A stretch of DNA of 13,455 bases from Sedimentisphaerales bacterium (GTDB lineage Bacteria; Planctomycetota; Phycisphaerae; Sedimentisphaerales; Anaerobacaceae). The stretch spans positions 1-13,455 of the forward strand of contig JAFGTU010000490.1 of the NCBI GenBank assembly GCA_016933985.1. The letters run 5' to 3'. Every line of letters starts with the position of its first letter. The stretch's first letter is position 1. The position numbers and the translations under genes are program-made. Of this stretch, positions 7,130 through 13,205 are shown piece after piece. Below the pieces are notes generated by a model. That model was not told where the DNA came from. It ran no database searches and saw nothing but the letters and a program-made list of their open reading frames with translations.

Positions 7130-8098
7130 TTGAGAGTTCTTTCGGGTATCCAGCCATCAGGCAGGCTTCATATTGGCAACTTTTTCGGCGCGATGCGCCG
7201 GCAGCTTGAGCTTCAGGCCGAGCACGAATGCTTCTATTTCATCGCCGATTATCACGCCCTGACCAGCAATCCCGCTGCTTCGGACATCGCCGGGCGTATT
7301 ATTGATCTCGCCGTTGATTACATGGCGCTTGGCCTTGATACGAAAAAGACCGTTTTCTGGCGTCAATCCGATGTGCCCCAGGTTACTGAGCTGGCCTGGC
7401 TGCTCTCGTGCGTAACGCCTAAGGGGCTGTTGGAAAGGTGCACCAGCTACAAGGACAAGATCGCTCAAGGAATCAGCCCGAACCACGGCCTGTTCGCATA
7501 TCCGGTGCTTCAGGCCGCCGACATACTGATTTTCAACAGCGACCTCGTTCCTGTCGGGGCGGACCAGAAGCAGCATATCGAGGTTACCCGCGACATTGCT
7601 CTTCGGTTCAACAACAGCTACGGCGAGATACTCACGCTGCCGAAAGAGCACATAATCGAGTCTGTCGCGGTTGTTCCGGGCCTGGACGGGCGAAAAATGA
7701 GCAAGAGCTACGATAATACCATCGAGATATTCGAGCCGGAGGGCAGCGTCAAAAAGAAGATTATGAAAATTGTCACCGATTCCACGCCCGTCGAGGACCC
7801 GAAAGACCCCGATAAGTGCAATGTCTTTGCACTGCTCAAGCTGGTGGCGCCGGACGACGAGCTGAAGGAGTGGGAGGGCAGGTATCGAAACGGCGGCATG
7901 GGCTATGGGGAGGCAAAAAAACGCCTTGCCGAGCTGCTGATAGACTATTTCAAGCCTTACCGAGAGAAAAGGGCCGAGCTCGAAGGCAATCTCGACTATG
8001 TCAACGAGGTCCTGGCCGACGGCGCAAAGCGGGCGAGAGCCGTTGCCGCCGAGACCCTTGCCAGAGCACGGAAAGCCGTCGGATTAGGGGCGCAATGA
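7130..8098 (+). CDS. trpS: Tryptophanyl-tRNA synthetase
   Basis: TrpS charges tRNA-Trp with tryptophan in the cytoplasm. The 322-aa class I enzyme has the normal bacterial length. The nucleotide-binding HIGH-type motif reads HIGN (residues 14-17) within GIQPSGRLHIGNFFGA. The second ATP motif is a perfect KMSKS (189-193). VPVGADQKQHIEVTRDIA (140-157) is the typical family signature. The start is TTG at 7130, decided by a near-perfect AGGAGGT 4 bases upstream; no ATG lies nearby. The stop TGA overlaps the ATG of the next gene (ATGA), which points to translational coupling with the DUF2007 gene. Nothing in the sequence suggests an unusual variant. Confidence 0.97.
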   Translation: MRVLSGIQPSGRLHIGNFFGAMRRQLELQAEHECFYFIADYHALTSNPAASDIAGRIIDLAVDYMALGLDTKKTVFWRQSDVPQVTELAWLLSCVTPKGLLERCTSYKDKIAQGISPNHGLFAYPVLQAADILIFNSDLVPVGADQKQHIEVTRDIALRFNNSYGEILTLPKEHIIESVAVVPGLDGRKMSKSYDNTIEIFEPEGSVKKKIMKIVTDSTPVEDPKDPDKCNVFALLKLVAPDDELKEWEGRYRNGGMGYGEAKKRLAELLIDYFKPYREKRAELEGNLDYVNEVLADGAKRARAVAAETLARARKAVGLGAQ

Positions 8099-8325
8099 TG
8101 GACGAAAAACTTGTCACAGTCGCACGGTTTGAGGACAGTATCGAAGCGGAGATTGCTAAGCAGTTGCTGGTTGATAACGGCATCAAATCGGTTGTGACGG
8201 GCGAATACGTGGCCAACAACTTGTATGCGGGGGGCGTCGCGGCGGACATGTGGGTGCAGACTTTCGAGAGCGATGCCCGGCGAGCAATGGAGATACTCGA
8301 ATCCAACGAGAAAGAGGAGGAGTAA
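8095..8325 (+). CDS. DUF2007 family protein (putative signal-transducing protein), 76 aa
   Basis: The sequence EKLVTVARFEDSIEAEIAKQLLVDNGIKSVV, followed by a glycine-rich turn and a C-terminal MWVQTFESDARRAMEILES, matches the small alpha/beta DUF2007 fold, a ferredoxin-like domain with no firmly known function, proposed for signalling. It is soluble and ends in an acidic tail (EKEEE). Two starts are possible: ATG 8095, overlapping the trpS stop, and ATG 8098, which is better spaced from AGGGG at 8086-8090. Both give the same protein apart from one Met. The acidic tail codons also form the strong AGGAGG (8315-8320) that drives scpA, whose TTG comes directly after this gene's TAA. The gene is therefore tightly coupled to both neighbours. 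Confidence 0.88.
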   Translation: MMDEKLVTVARFEDSIEAEIAKQLLVDNGIKSVVTGEYVANNLYAGGVAADMWVQTFESDARRAMEILESNEKEEE

Positions 8326-9312
8326 TTGGCTGACTACCGTGTAGATCTTGACATATTCGCCGGGCCGCTGGATTTGCTGTTGTACCTGGTTCGCAAGGAG
8401 GAGGTCGATATATACGACATCCCCATCGCCAGAATAACCGACCAGTACATCCGGTACATCGAGATGCTCAAGAGCCTGGATATAGACCTTGCAGGCGATT
8501 TCCTCGTGATGGCTGCGACGCTGATGCAGATCAAGTCGGCGATGCTGCTGCCCAAGGCCGAGCCCGAATTGATGGGCGAGGACGACTTCTCGGACCCGCG
8601 CGCCGAGCTTATACGCCAGCTTCTCGAATACAAGAAGTTCAAGGACGCCGCAAATCTTCTCAATGCCGCCGGCGATGAGCACAGGCAGCGATTCGCCCGA
8701 CCCGACAGTATTATCAATAAACTGAGCGGCCCAGGCGAGCCGGAGATTGATATTGAGCGGATCAGTATCTGGGACCTGCTTGAAGCGTTCGACTCGGTGT
8801 GCAAAGCGACCGGCGTGACGGCGGATATCCGCTACATCACCGACGATACGCCCATTGACCTGTACCAGATTGAGATACTGCACCGCCTTCAAAGCGAAGG
8901 ACAGTTGACTTTCGAGCAGATTTTCGAACGAGGCGGCGGCCGGCTGGTGATGGTGGGCTTGTTCCTGGGCCTGCTGGAATTAGTTCGGGCCAAGCTGGTC
9001 TCGGCTGAACAGCCGGCCTCTTCTTCTGCAATATACTTGAGCGCGTTGACCGATGAACCGCCTGAGCAGGCTGTGCAGAATGCAATCTTCGCCGTCAGCC
9101 AGGCCGAGAGTCGCGTGGATGATCCCCGGACCCAACAAGCTCCGCAGCAGCCGATACCAATCTCGGAATTACCTCGACAAGAATCTGCCCAGGTCACACT
9201 TGGAGCGCCGAGCGAGCAATCCACAGTTCCCATCGTTGAGATAGCATCTTCGAGAGGGCCGGCCTTCATCTCTGAAGAGGCGCACGAAGACTCCGAGACC
9301 ATTCCGGATTGA
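8326..9312 (+). CDS. scpA: Segregation and condensation protein A (kleisin of the SMC complex) with a long C-terminal tail
   Basis: ScpA bridges the SMC head domains and binds ScpB to form the bacterial condensin used in chromosome segregation. The N-terminal kleisin helices read IFAGPLDLLLYLVRKEEVDIYDIPIARITDQYI (residues 10-42, shown in part), a very clear ScpA signature. LMQIKSAMLLP follows at about 66, and the C-terminal winged helix (VMVGLFLGLLELVRAKLVSAEQ) at about 207-230. The usual protein ends soon after. Here roughly 95 further residues form a Gln/Pro/Ser/Glu-rich, probably disordered tail. The start is TTG at 8326, with AGGAGG 5 bases upstream inside the previous gene. No scpB follows: the next gene is convergent, so ScpB must be encoded elsewhere or be absent. 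Confidence 0.95.
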   Translation: MADYRVDLDIFAGPLDLLLYLVRKEEVDIYDIPIARITDQYIRYIEMLKSLDIDLAGDFLVMAATLMQIKSAMLLPKAEPELMGEDDFSDPRAELIRQLLEYKKFKDAANLLNAAGDEHRQRFARPDSIINKLSGPGEPEIDIERISIWDLLEAFDSVCKATGVTADIRYITDDTPIDLYQIEILHRLQSEGQLTFEQIFERGGGRLVMVGLFLGLLELVRAKLVSAEQPASSSAIYLSALTDEPPEQAVQNAIFAVSQAESRVDDPRTQQAPQQPIPISELPRQESAQVTLGAPSEQSTVPIVEIASSRGPAFISEEAHEDSETIPD

Positions 9313-9451
9313 TTATTGAAGATTTGGTATTGATAACTCCGCTTCCGTTGACCTGAGCAGGGTTTTGGACCTGAACCTGATTCTGGGGAGGAATCGGCAA
9401 ATAATCGTCATCTATCAATAGTCGAATTCATTTCCGACGATGCCGCTGTCT

Positions 9452-10747
9452 TCACTTCTTGGCCTTCTTGGGCTTTTTGACCTTTTTTGGTTTTTCCGCT
9501 TTCTTCCTTGCCGGCGCAGCCGGCTTGTCCGCCATGAACATCGCATAGAGGCCTATGCCAAGCGTCACCACGCTGAATCCTATCACGATATACCAGATGA
9601 AGCCCTGAGTCGCCGACAGCAGAGAAGGGACTACGCCTCTAAGGCCCCCGACAGCCACAATCGCCGTGTAGAGCACGAAAAACAAGGGCACGAACAGCAT
9701 TGCTCCGAGAATGTTGCTTGCCTTGTCCGGCTCGGCCTCGAAGCGTGCCTGAGCAAGCCCGGGTAGAGCAAGTCCGGCCTGTACGGTGGCAAGCTCGTCG
9801 TCGGCTATCTGGTCAACTTCGGCGGTGACTTCGGCCACCGTGCCGGGGTCGGCCGCCTCCACGGGCTCCTCGTCGGCGGTGTATATCTCGTCGAGAATCC
9901 CGCCAAGCGAAGTATCGTCGGCCTGCAAAGAAAGATCCAGCAGACCCGAACCACTGCCGAAGCTGTCGAGATTGACGTCTCCTTCAATTTCTTCAAGCGA
10001 TGCATCGGGCGTCGTGCCCGTTGAAGCAAGACCCAGTGAGCCTATTGTCTCGCCCAGGGTGTCGTCGCTTATCGCATAGTCCTTGTCGGTCTCGCCAAGG
10101 ACGCTGATCCCTTCGCCGGTAATAGCGGTATCGGCATTAGTCAGCTCACTTGGCGCATCGAGAGTGCTGCTTTCAGGTGCCAGCAGTATCTCGCTGGTTC
10201 CCGCCGGCTCCTGGGGGATCGGGGCCTCGAGTTCGGGGATCTCCAGGTCGGGTATCTCGGGGACCTCCATTTGGGGGACCTCCAATTCATCGGGGAGTTC
10301 GCCTTCAACAAACTCCGCATCGGGAAGCTCCAATTCGGGCATCTCCATCTGTGGGGCCTCGGCCAGCGGGGTGGCGAATTCAGGAGGAACGTCAAAATCG
10401 GGCTCCGCCGGTTCAAACATCTGTGGCGTCTCCGGCTCCGGGGCCTCGGCGATATCAAATTCGAGGGGAACCTCATCCTGCGGGATTTCCATCTCCGGAA
10501 CGGGCGGTCGCCGCCCAGCTTGGGACGCCGGCGGCTGTGGCTGAGCGGTTCGAGGCTCCGGCCTGCCCTGAAAGGCTGCGGCACCCGAATCGGTAATTAG
10601 AGCATTAACTTCATCGACCTTGAACAACAGGTTCGGACCATCGCGGAACTCCCGCAATTGGCCGGATTGAACGATGGCTCTAATCTGGTCTTCTGTCTTG
10701 CCGAGCCTCTCGGCGGCTTCTTGTAAAGAATAGAACATAGCAGCCAT
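9452..10747 (-). CDS. Membrane-anchored excisionase/MerR-type HTH protein with acidic repeats and lysine-rich tail, 431 aa
   Basis: Residues 4-52 (FYSLQEAAERLGKTEDQIRAIV, then a wing ending in VDEVNAL) form a MerR/excisionase-like winged helix expected to bind DNA. Residues about 64-180 are acidic and proline-rich, with imperfect short repeats of the type MEVPE, LELPD and LEIPE. Residues 265-290 hold a motif (GLLDLSLQADDTSLGGILDEIY) that I recall from other planctomycete proteins. Two hydrophobic segments lie at 346-367 and 383-405. The last 20 residues are almost only Lys, Pro and Ala. Two TM helices place both the HTH and the basic tail in the cytoplasm, so this looks like a DNA-binding protein tied to the membrane. 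Its function is unknown. The ATG at 10747 has GGAGGT 8 bases upstream. It is convergent with scpA. Confidence 0.85.
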   Translation of the reverse strand: MAAMFYSLQEAAERLGKTEDQIRAIVQSGQLREFRDGPNLLFKVDEVNALITDSGAAAFQGRPEPRTAQPQPPASQAGRRPPVPEMEIPQDEVPLEFDIAEAPEPETPQMFEPAEPDFDVPPEFATPLAEAPQMEMPELELPDAEFVEGELPDELEVPQMEVPEIPDLEIPELEAPIPQEPAGTSEILLAPESSTLDAPSELTNADTAITGEGISVLGETDKDYAISDDTLGETIGSLGLASTGTTPDASLEEIEGDVNLDSFGSGSGLLDLSLQADDTSLGGILDEIYTADEEPVEAADPGTVAEVTAEVDQIADDELATVQAGLALPGLAQARFEAEPDKASNILGAMLFVPLFFVLYTAIVAVGGLRGVVPSLLSATQGFIWYIVIGFSVVTLGIGLYAMFMADKPAAPARKKAEKPKKVKKPKKAKK

Positions 10748-10755
10748 GATAACTT

Positions 10756-10798
10756 ACCTCCCATCGGCTGACCACGCGGTTGCCCGCGGTTTTCAGCC
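10756..10798 (-). promoter_or_regulatory. Structured leader and ribosome binding site of the membrane HTH gene
   Basis: In the transcript, GGCTG (10794-10798) pairs with CAGCC (10766-10770), and inside it CGCGG pairs with CCGCG across a GCAA (GNRA-type) tetraloop. The internal loop AAAAC/TGGT could form A-U and tandem A-G pairs. The hairpin ends 4 bases before the ribosome binding site GGAGGT (10756-10761). It may protect or control translation start; no known riboswitch class is recognised. Confidence 0.4.
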
Positions 10799-10822
10799 TT
10801 CAAAATGACCCTAACATAGGAC

Positions 10823-10851
10823 ATTATACTGTAACCATCGGCGTTATGCAA
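10823..10851 (-). promoter_or_regulatory. Promoter of the membrane HTH gene
   Basis: The minus strand has -35 TTGCAT (10846-10851), an exact 17-base spacer and a perfect -10 TATAAT (10823-10828). Transcription would start near 10816, giving a leader of about 70 bases that contains the hairpin at 10766-10798. This is the best consensus promoter in the window. Confidence 0.7.
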
Positions 10852-10932
10852 TTGTTTTTTTAGTGAAACTCGCGCCAAAACCAGCCCTCTGAGCCGATAT
10901 TCCAGTCCGAACGCGTTCTTAATCCGAATCTA

Positions 10933-10961
10933 TTGCAATGAAGGCTCGTTGCGTGTAGAAT
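10933..10961 (+). promoter_or_regulatory. Promoter of tRNA-Pro
   Basis: TTGCAA (10933-10938) and TAGAAT (10956-10961) are separated by 17 bases. Transcription would start near 10968, about 75 bases before the mature tRNA 5' end. The stretch between this and the divergent HTH promoter (10852-10932) holds no gene. Confidence 0.55.
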
Positions 10962-11042
10962 CTCAGCTTGCAGCAAAGAAAGGATATTGTTTCGGCTGAA
11001 ACGCCGTCGGCGTACCGATGGCCCCGATAGCTGCGAGAAGAC

Positions 11043-11117
11043 CGGGGTGTAGCTCAGCTTGGCTAGAGCGCCTGCTTTGGGAGCAGGAGGCCGCTGGTTC
11101 GAATCCAGTCACCCCGA
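11043..11117 (+). tRNA. tRNA-Pro (anticodon TGG)
   Basis: The 75-base gene folds into a full cloverleaf. The acceptor stem is CGGGGTG/CACCCCG, the D stem GCTC/GAGC, the anticodon stem CCTGC/GCAGG with loop TTTGGGA (anticodon TGG at 11078-11080), and the T stem GCTGG/CCAGT (one G-T pair) with loop TTCGAAT. The discriminator base is A, and the 3' CCA is not encoded (ATTC follows). The anticodon reads proline codons. The integrase gene ends 3 bases downstream on the other strand, which marks this tRNA as the integration target of the element to the right. Confidence 0.96.
11093..11117 (+). other. Putative attachment-site core (tRNA-Pro 3' end)
   Basis: Tyrosine recombinases encoded next to a tRNA usually recombine within the T arm and acceptor 3' strand, so the copy that keeps the tRNA whole lies here. 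The exact core cannot be fixed, because the matching repeat at the other end of the element is outside the window. Confidence 0.45.
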
Positions 11118-11120
11118 TTC

Positions 11121-12263
11121 TCATAATGTCTTTTGTGACAGCAACTTATCACTTTTTACTTTTCTCAAATTTCTCGTGCCTTCTGATTTTGTGGCAGTTT
11201 TTGTGGCAGTTTGGGCCTTGTTTGTGGCAGCGACCTTGTCATAGAGTTCTTCCGGGACCTGTAGATAGTGGCGTGCCGAGACTTCAATGCCGTGCCCAAG
11301 CCAAGTTGAAACCACATACTGAGGATACACCTGAGACCAGTCTGTTTCGCAGTTTCTTCGCATCACCTTGAAAGCATCTTTCCATTTCTCAAGCCCAGCC
11401 CGTTTGCGATAAACTTGGAAATTCCGCCACAGTCCATGCCGAGAGATGGGGCAGATGCGCTTCTCACGCTCTTCGGCCTGGTCAAATGCATCTAGCAACA
11501 ATTGATAGAGCTTTGGCTCTATAGGCACTATTCTCTGTCTGCTTGTCTTCTCCGCAATAACCGTCAAGCGGTGATGGTCCCAGTCAATATCAGCCCAAGT
11601 TAGACTCAAAGCCTCTCCGCGGCGAAGGCCCGCCAACCGGCAAAGGGCTATCTGCAATCTCCAACCCCAACTCGGACATGCATCAAGCAGCTTATCGAGT
11701 TCTTCGAGGCTGACGTATTTCCAGTTCTTATCAGGTTCACGAGCCATGCCTTTCAGGCGGTCGAAAGGGTTAAAAAGGATCAGATCTTCCTGGACAGCCT
11801 GATTGAACATTGTCTTAGCGTTCCTGACATGAATGCATATCGAAGCTTCTGCATTCTTCTTGGCCTTCTTGTTCAGGACTATCTTGCCACTTGCCATTGC
11901 CGCACGCCAGTCACTTGCCTTTGCTCGCGAAATCCTGTTTATTCGTACGTCACCGTCAAAAAACATTAGTAGGTACTCTGTGGTTTGGAGATACAAACCC
12001 TTTGTTGCAGGCTTGATATCTGTGCGGTTGTCGATATACCGGTTCAGGAAGCTCTCCAAGGTGGGCGAATGGCGGGCATCGGCTCTTGCTGGATGCATGC
12101 AAAGCTCGACAGCCAGACGATCACACATGACCTTTGCCTGTCGTCTTGACAGCTTTTTCTTAGGCCCGAGGCTCTTTGCCTTTCGTTTTCCGATGCTATC
12201 GTAATAGAAAGCCTGCCAATACCCACCATTACTGCTTAATGTAACTGTACTATTGACACCCAT
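11121..12263 (-). CDS. Tyrosine recombinase (site-specific integrase), 380 aa
   Basis: The integrase cuts and joins DNA at attachment sites through a phosphotyrosine intermediate. The N-terminal part (about 1-60) looks like an arm-binding domain, and a SAM-like core-binding domain spans about 66-170. The catalytic domain follows. Active residues that can be placed are Arg214 in AGLRRGEALSL, Lys239 in TVIAEKTSRQ, Arg302 in MRRNCETDW, His324 in WLGHGIEVS and the nucleophile Tyr333 in RHYLQ. The His normally three residues before the second Arg is replaced (Lys299), as happens in some integrase subfamilies. The Lys/Thr-rich tail after 345 is partly encoded by a tandem repeat. The ATG at 12263 has AAGGAG at good spacing. 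The gene ends 3 bases from tRNA-Pro, its likely target. Confidence 0.93.
   Translation of the reverse strand: MGVNSTVTLSSNGGYWQAFYYDSIGKRKAKSLGPKKKLSRRQAKVMCDRLAVELCMHPARADARHSPTLESFLNRYIDNRTDIKPATKGLYLQTTEYLLMFFDGDVRINRISRAKASDWRAAMASGKIVLNKKAKKNAEASICIHVRNAKTMFNQAVQEDLILFNPFDRLKGMAREPDKNWKYVSLEELDKLLDACPSWGWRLQIALCRLAGLRRGEALSLTWADIDWDHHRLTVIAEKTSRQRIVPIEPKLYQLLLDAFDQAEEREKRICPISRHGLWRNFQVYRKRAGLEKWKDAFKVMRRNCETDWSQVYPQYVVSTWLGHGIEVSARHYLQVPEELYDKVAATNKAQTATKTATKSEGTRNLRKVKSDKLLSQKTL
11188..11230 (+). repeat. Three copies of TTTGTGGCAG within the 3' end of the integrase gene
   Basis: Identical 10-base copies lie at 11188-11197, 11200-11209 and 11221-11230, spaced 12 and 21 bases apart and 71 bases or more from the tRNA end. 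They encode part of the Thr/Ala/Lys tail of the integrase. They could be arm-type binding sites of the integrase beside the attachment core, or only a coding repeat. Confidence 0.5.
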
Positions 12264-12470
12264 TTTTCTACTCCTTCATTTTATTGCTTCAATCATGGTT
12301 ATCCTGTTTCTGTTCATTGATATCATCCTATTTCACACCTGGACACTGTTGCGCATGACTCTTTCATAGTCTGCGTGGTCCGAATCCATTTGAGCGCATT
12401 TGGAAGGAGGGCGCAAGTTCTTTTTGAAAATTTTCCCAGCCTGTTTCTTACACGCGAATCTAACAGATAT

Positions 12471-12737
12471 TCAGCGGGGATTATCTTGGGTAAGCCGGTC
12501 CAGCAGTCGTTCGAGTTCGATCCTGCGATAGCGGATGGACTTGCCAACCTGTGTAGCTCGCAGAAACCCCTTTTTTCGGTAGTAACGCAGGGTACTGGCT
12601 GGATCTTCAACATTCATGCTGTCCAGCCGAAGGTATCTGATTGCCTCTTCCTCTGTGAGGAGTTCCGGGCAGGGTTGTGCTGGGTCTCCGGGTAGGATCG
12701 GACAGCCATACCAGGTTGTGCAGTTGTCGGCTATCAT
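12471..12737 (-). CDS. Excisionase-like helix-turn-helix protein, 88 aa
   Basis: Residues about 27-84 form a MerR/excisionase-type winged helix: LLTEEEAIRYLRLD for the first helices, then PASTLRYYRKKGFLRATQVGKSIRYRRIELERLLDRL with recognition helix and wing. Proteins of this type bend DNA at attachment sites to steer integrases towards excision, or act as small regulators. Its place two positions from the tRNA and next to the integrase supports an Xis-like role. The 26-residue N-terminal part with two or three cysteines is not a known domain. ATG 12737 is the only reasonable start, since a stop lies at 12750-12752, but no clear ribosome binding site is seen. The 207-base gap to the integrase (12264-12470) shows no convincing gene. 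Confidence 0.75.
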   Translation of the reverse strand: MIADNCTTWYGCPILPGDPAQPCPELLTEEEAIRYLRLDSMNVEDPASTLRYYRKKGFLRATQVGKSIRYRRIELERLLDRLTQDNPR

Positions 12738-12825
12738 GGTTTGCCAGCGCTACCTCTTGAACATTCGCAGATCCTATTTCTGTCGCATACTGGTAGCCCA
12801 CCGGATGAGGCAGTCATTGCGACTC

Positions 12826-12842
12826 GACAAGACTGACTTGTC
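12826..12842. promoter_or_regulatory. Inverted repeat upstream of the excisionase-like gene
   Basis: GACAAG-ACTGA-CTTGTC is a perfect 6-base inverted repeat with a 5-base centre, 89 bases before the excisionase-like start. It lies in a 195-base gap (12738-12932) where I see no gene. It could be an operator of a dimeric regulator or an Xis site. Confidence 0.35.
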
Positions 12843-12932
12843 CCTGACTCCTGATACACAGAGCCATTGTTGGACGACGCTTTGCTTTCCTTCCCATAGT
12901 CGTTAAAGCAATGAAATGTGCTGCCCTTGAAA

Positions 12933-13178
12933 TTAGGTTCTATCATCCTCTGTTGAGCTTAGCCTCAGATACCTGTACGCCTCATTCGCAACCAGAGCCA
13001 CTTTGGGCAGATCTTCCACTGCAAACGAGGTAGTATGCTTCCACGTGTCGCCATCCTTGTATGCCTTGTCGATGTTGATTGAATAGAACTTGACCATTTC
13101 GCCTTGCACAATCTTGTTTTCCGCCCAGATGCTGGCTGTAATGGGCCCACACTTGAGTCTCTTTTCCGGTTTACTCAT
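12933..13178 (-). CDS. Small conserved protein of mobile elements, 81 aa
   Basis: The function is unknown. The sequence begins KPEKRLKCGPITASIWAEN and continues with a pattern of beta strands, VKFYSINIDKAYKDGDTWKHTTSF, then a helix AVEDLPKVALVANEAYRYLRL. The combination of ITASIW, RxYKDGxxW and LPKxxLVxxxAYxYL is one I recall from short hypothetical proteins of bacterial and archaeal integrated elements. A small nucleic-acid-binding beta-rich fold is possible but not shown. The ATG at 13178 has GAGGA 8 bases upstream. It starts 27 bases after the stop of the partial gene to its right, so both are probably in one transcript reading towards the excisionase-like gene. Confidence 0.78.
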   Translation of the reverse strand: MSKPEKRLKCGPITASIWAENKIVQGEMVKFYSINIDKAYKDGDTWKHTTSFAVEDLPKVALVANEAYRYLRLSSTEDDRT

Positions 13179-13205
13179 CGCAATATTCCTCGAAAGTTAG
13201 AACGG

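Noticed and set aside
7996..8892. 298-codon minus-strand frame opposite the end of trpS, DUF2007 and the start of scpA
   Set aside because: It runs across three well-supported genes on the other strand and shows no family motif.
10271..10600. Periodic DNA in the HTH gene read as a CRISPR or tandem array
   Set aside because: The period is irregular (about 15-18 bases, multiples of three) and reflects the acidic Pro/Glu/Leu protein repeats; there are no spacers.
12372..12394. T-loop-like sequence GGTCCGAATCC suggesting a second tRNA or an att copy
   Set aside because: Only four base pairs of a T stem form, no acceptor or anticodon stem fits, and it does not match the tRNA-Pro 3' end.
12323..12613. 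96-codon minus-strand frame between integrase and excisionase-like gene
   Set aside because: It overlaps the HTH domain of the excisionase-like gene in another frame, and its protein has no recognisable pattern.
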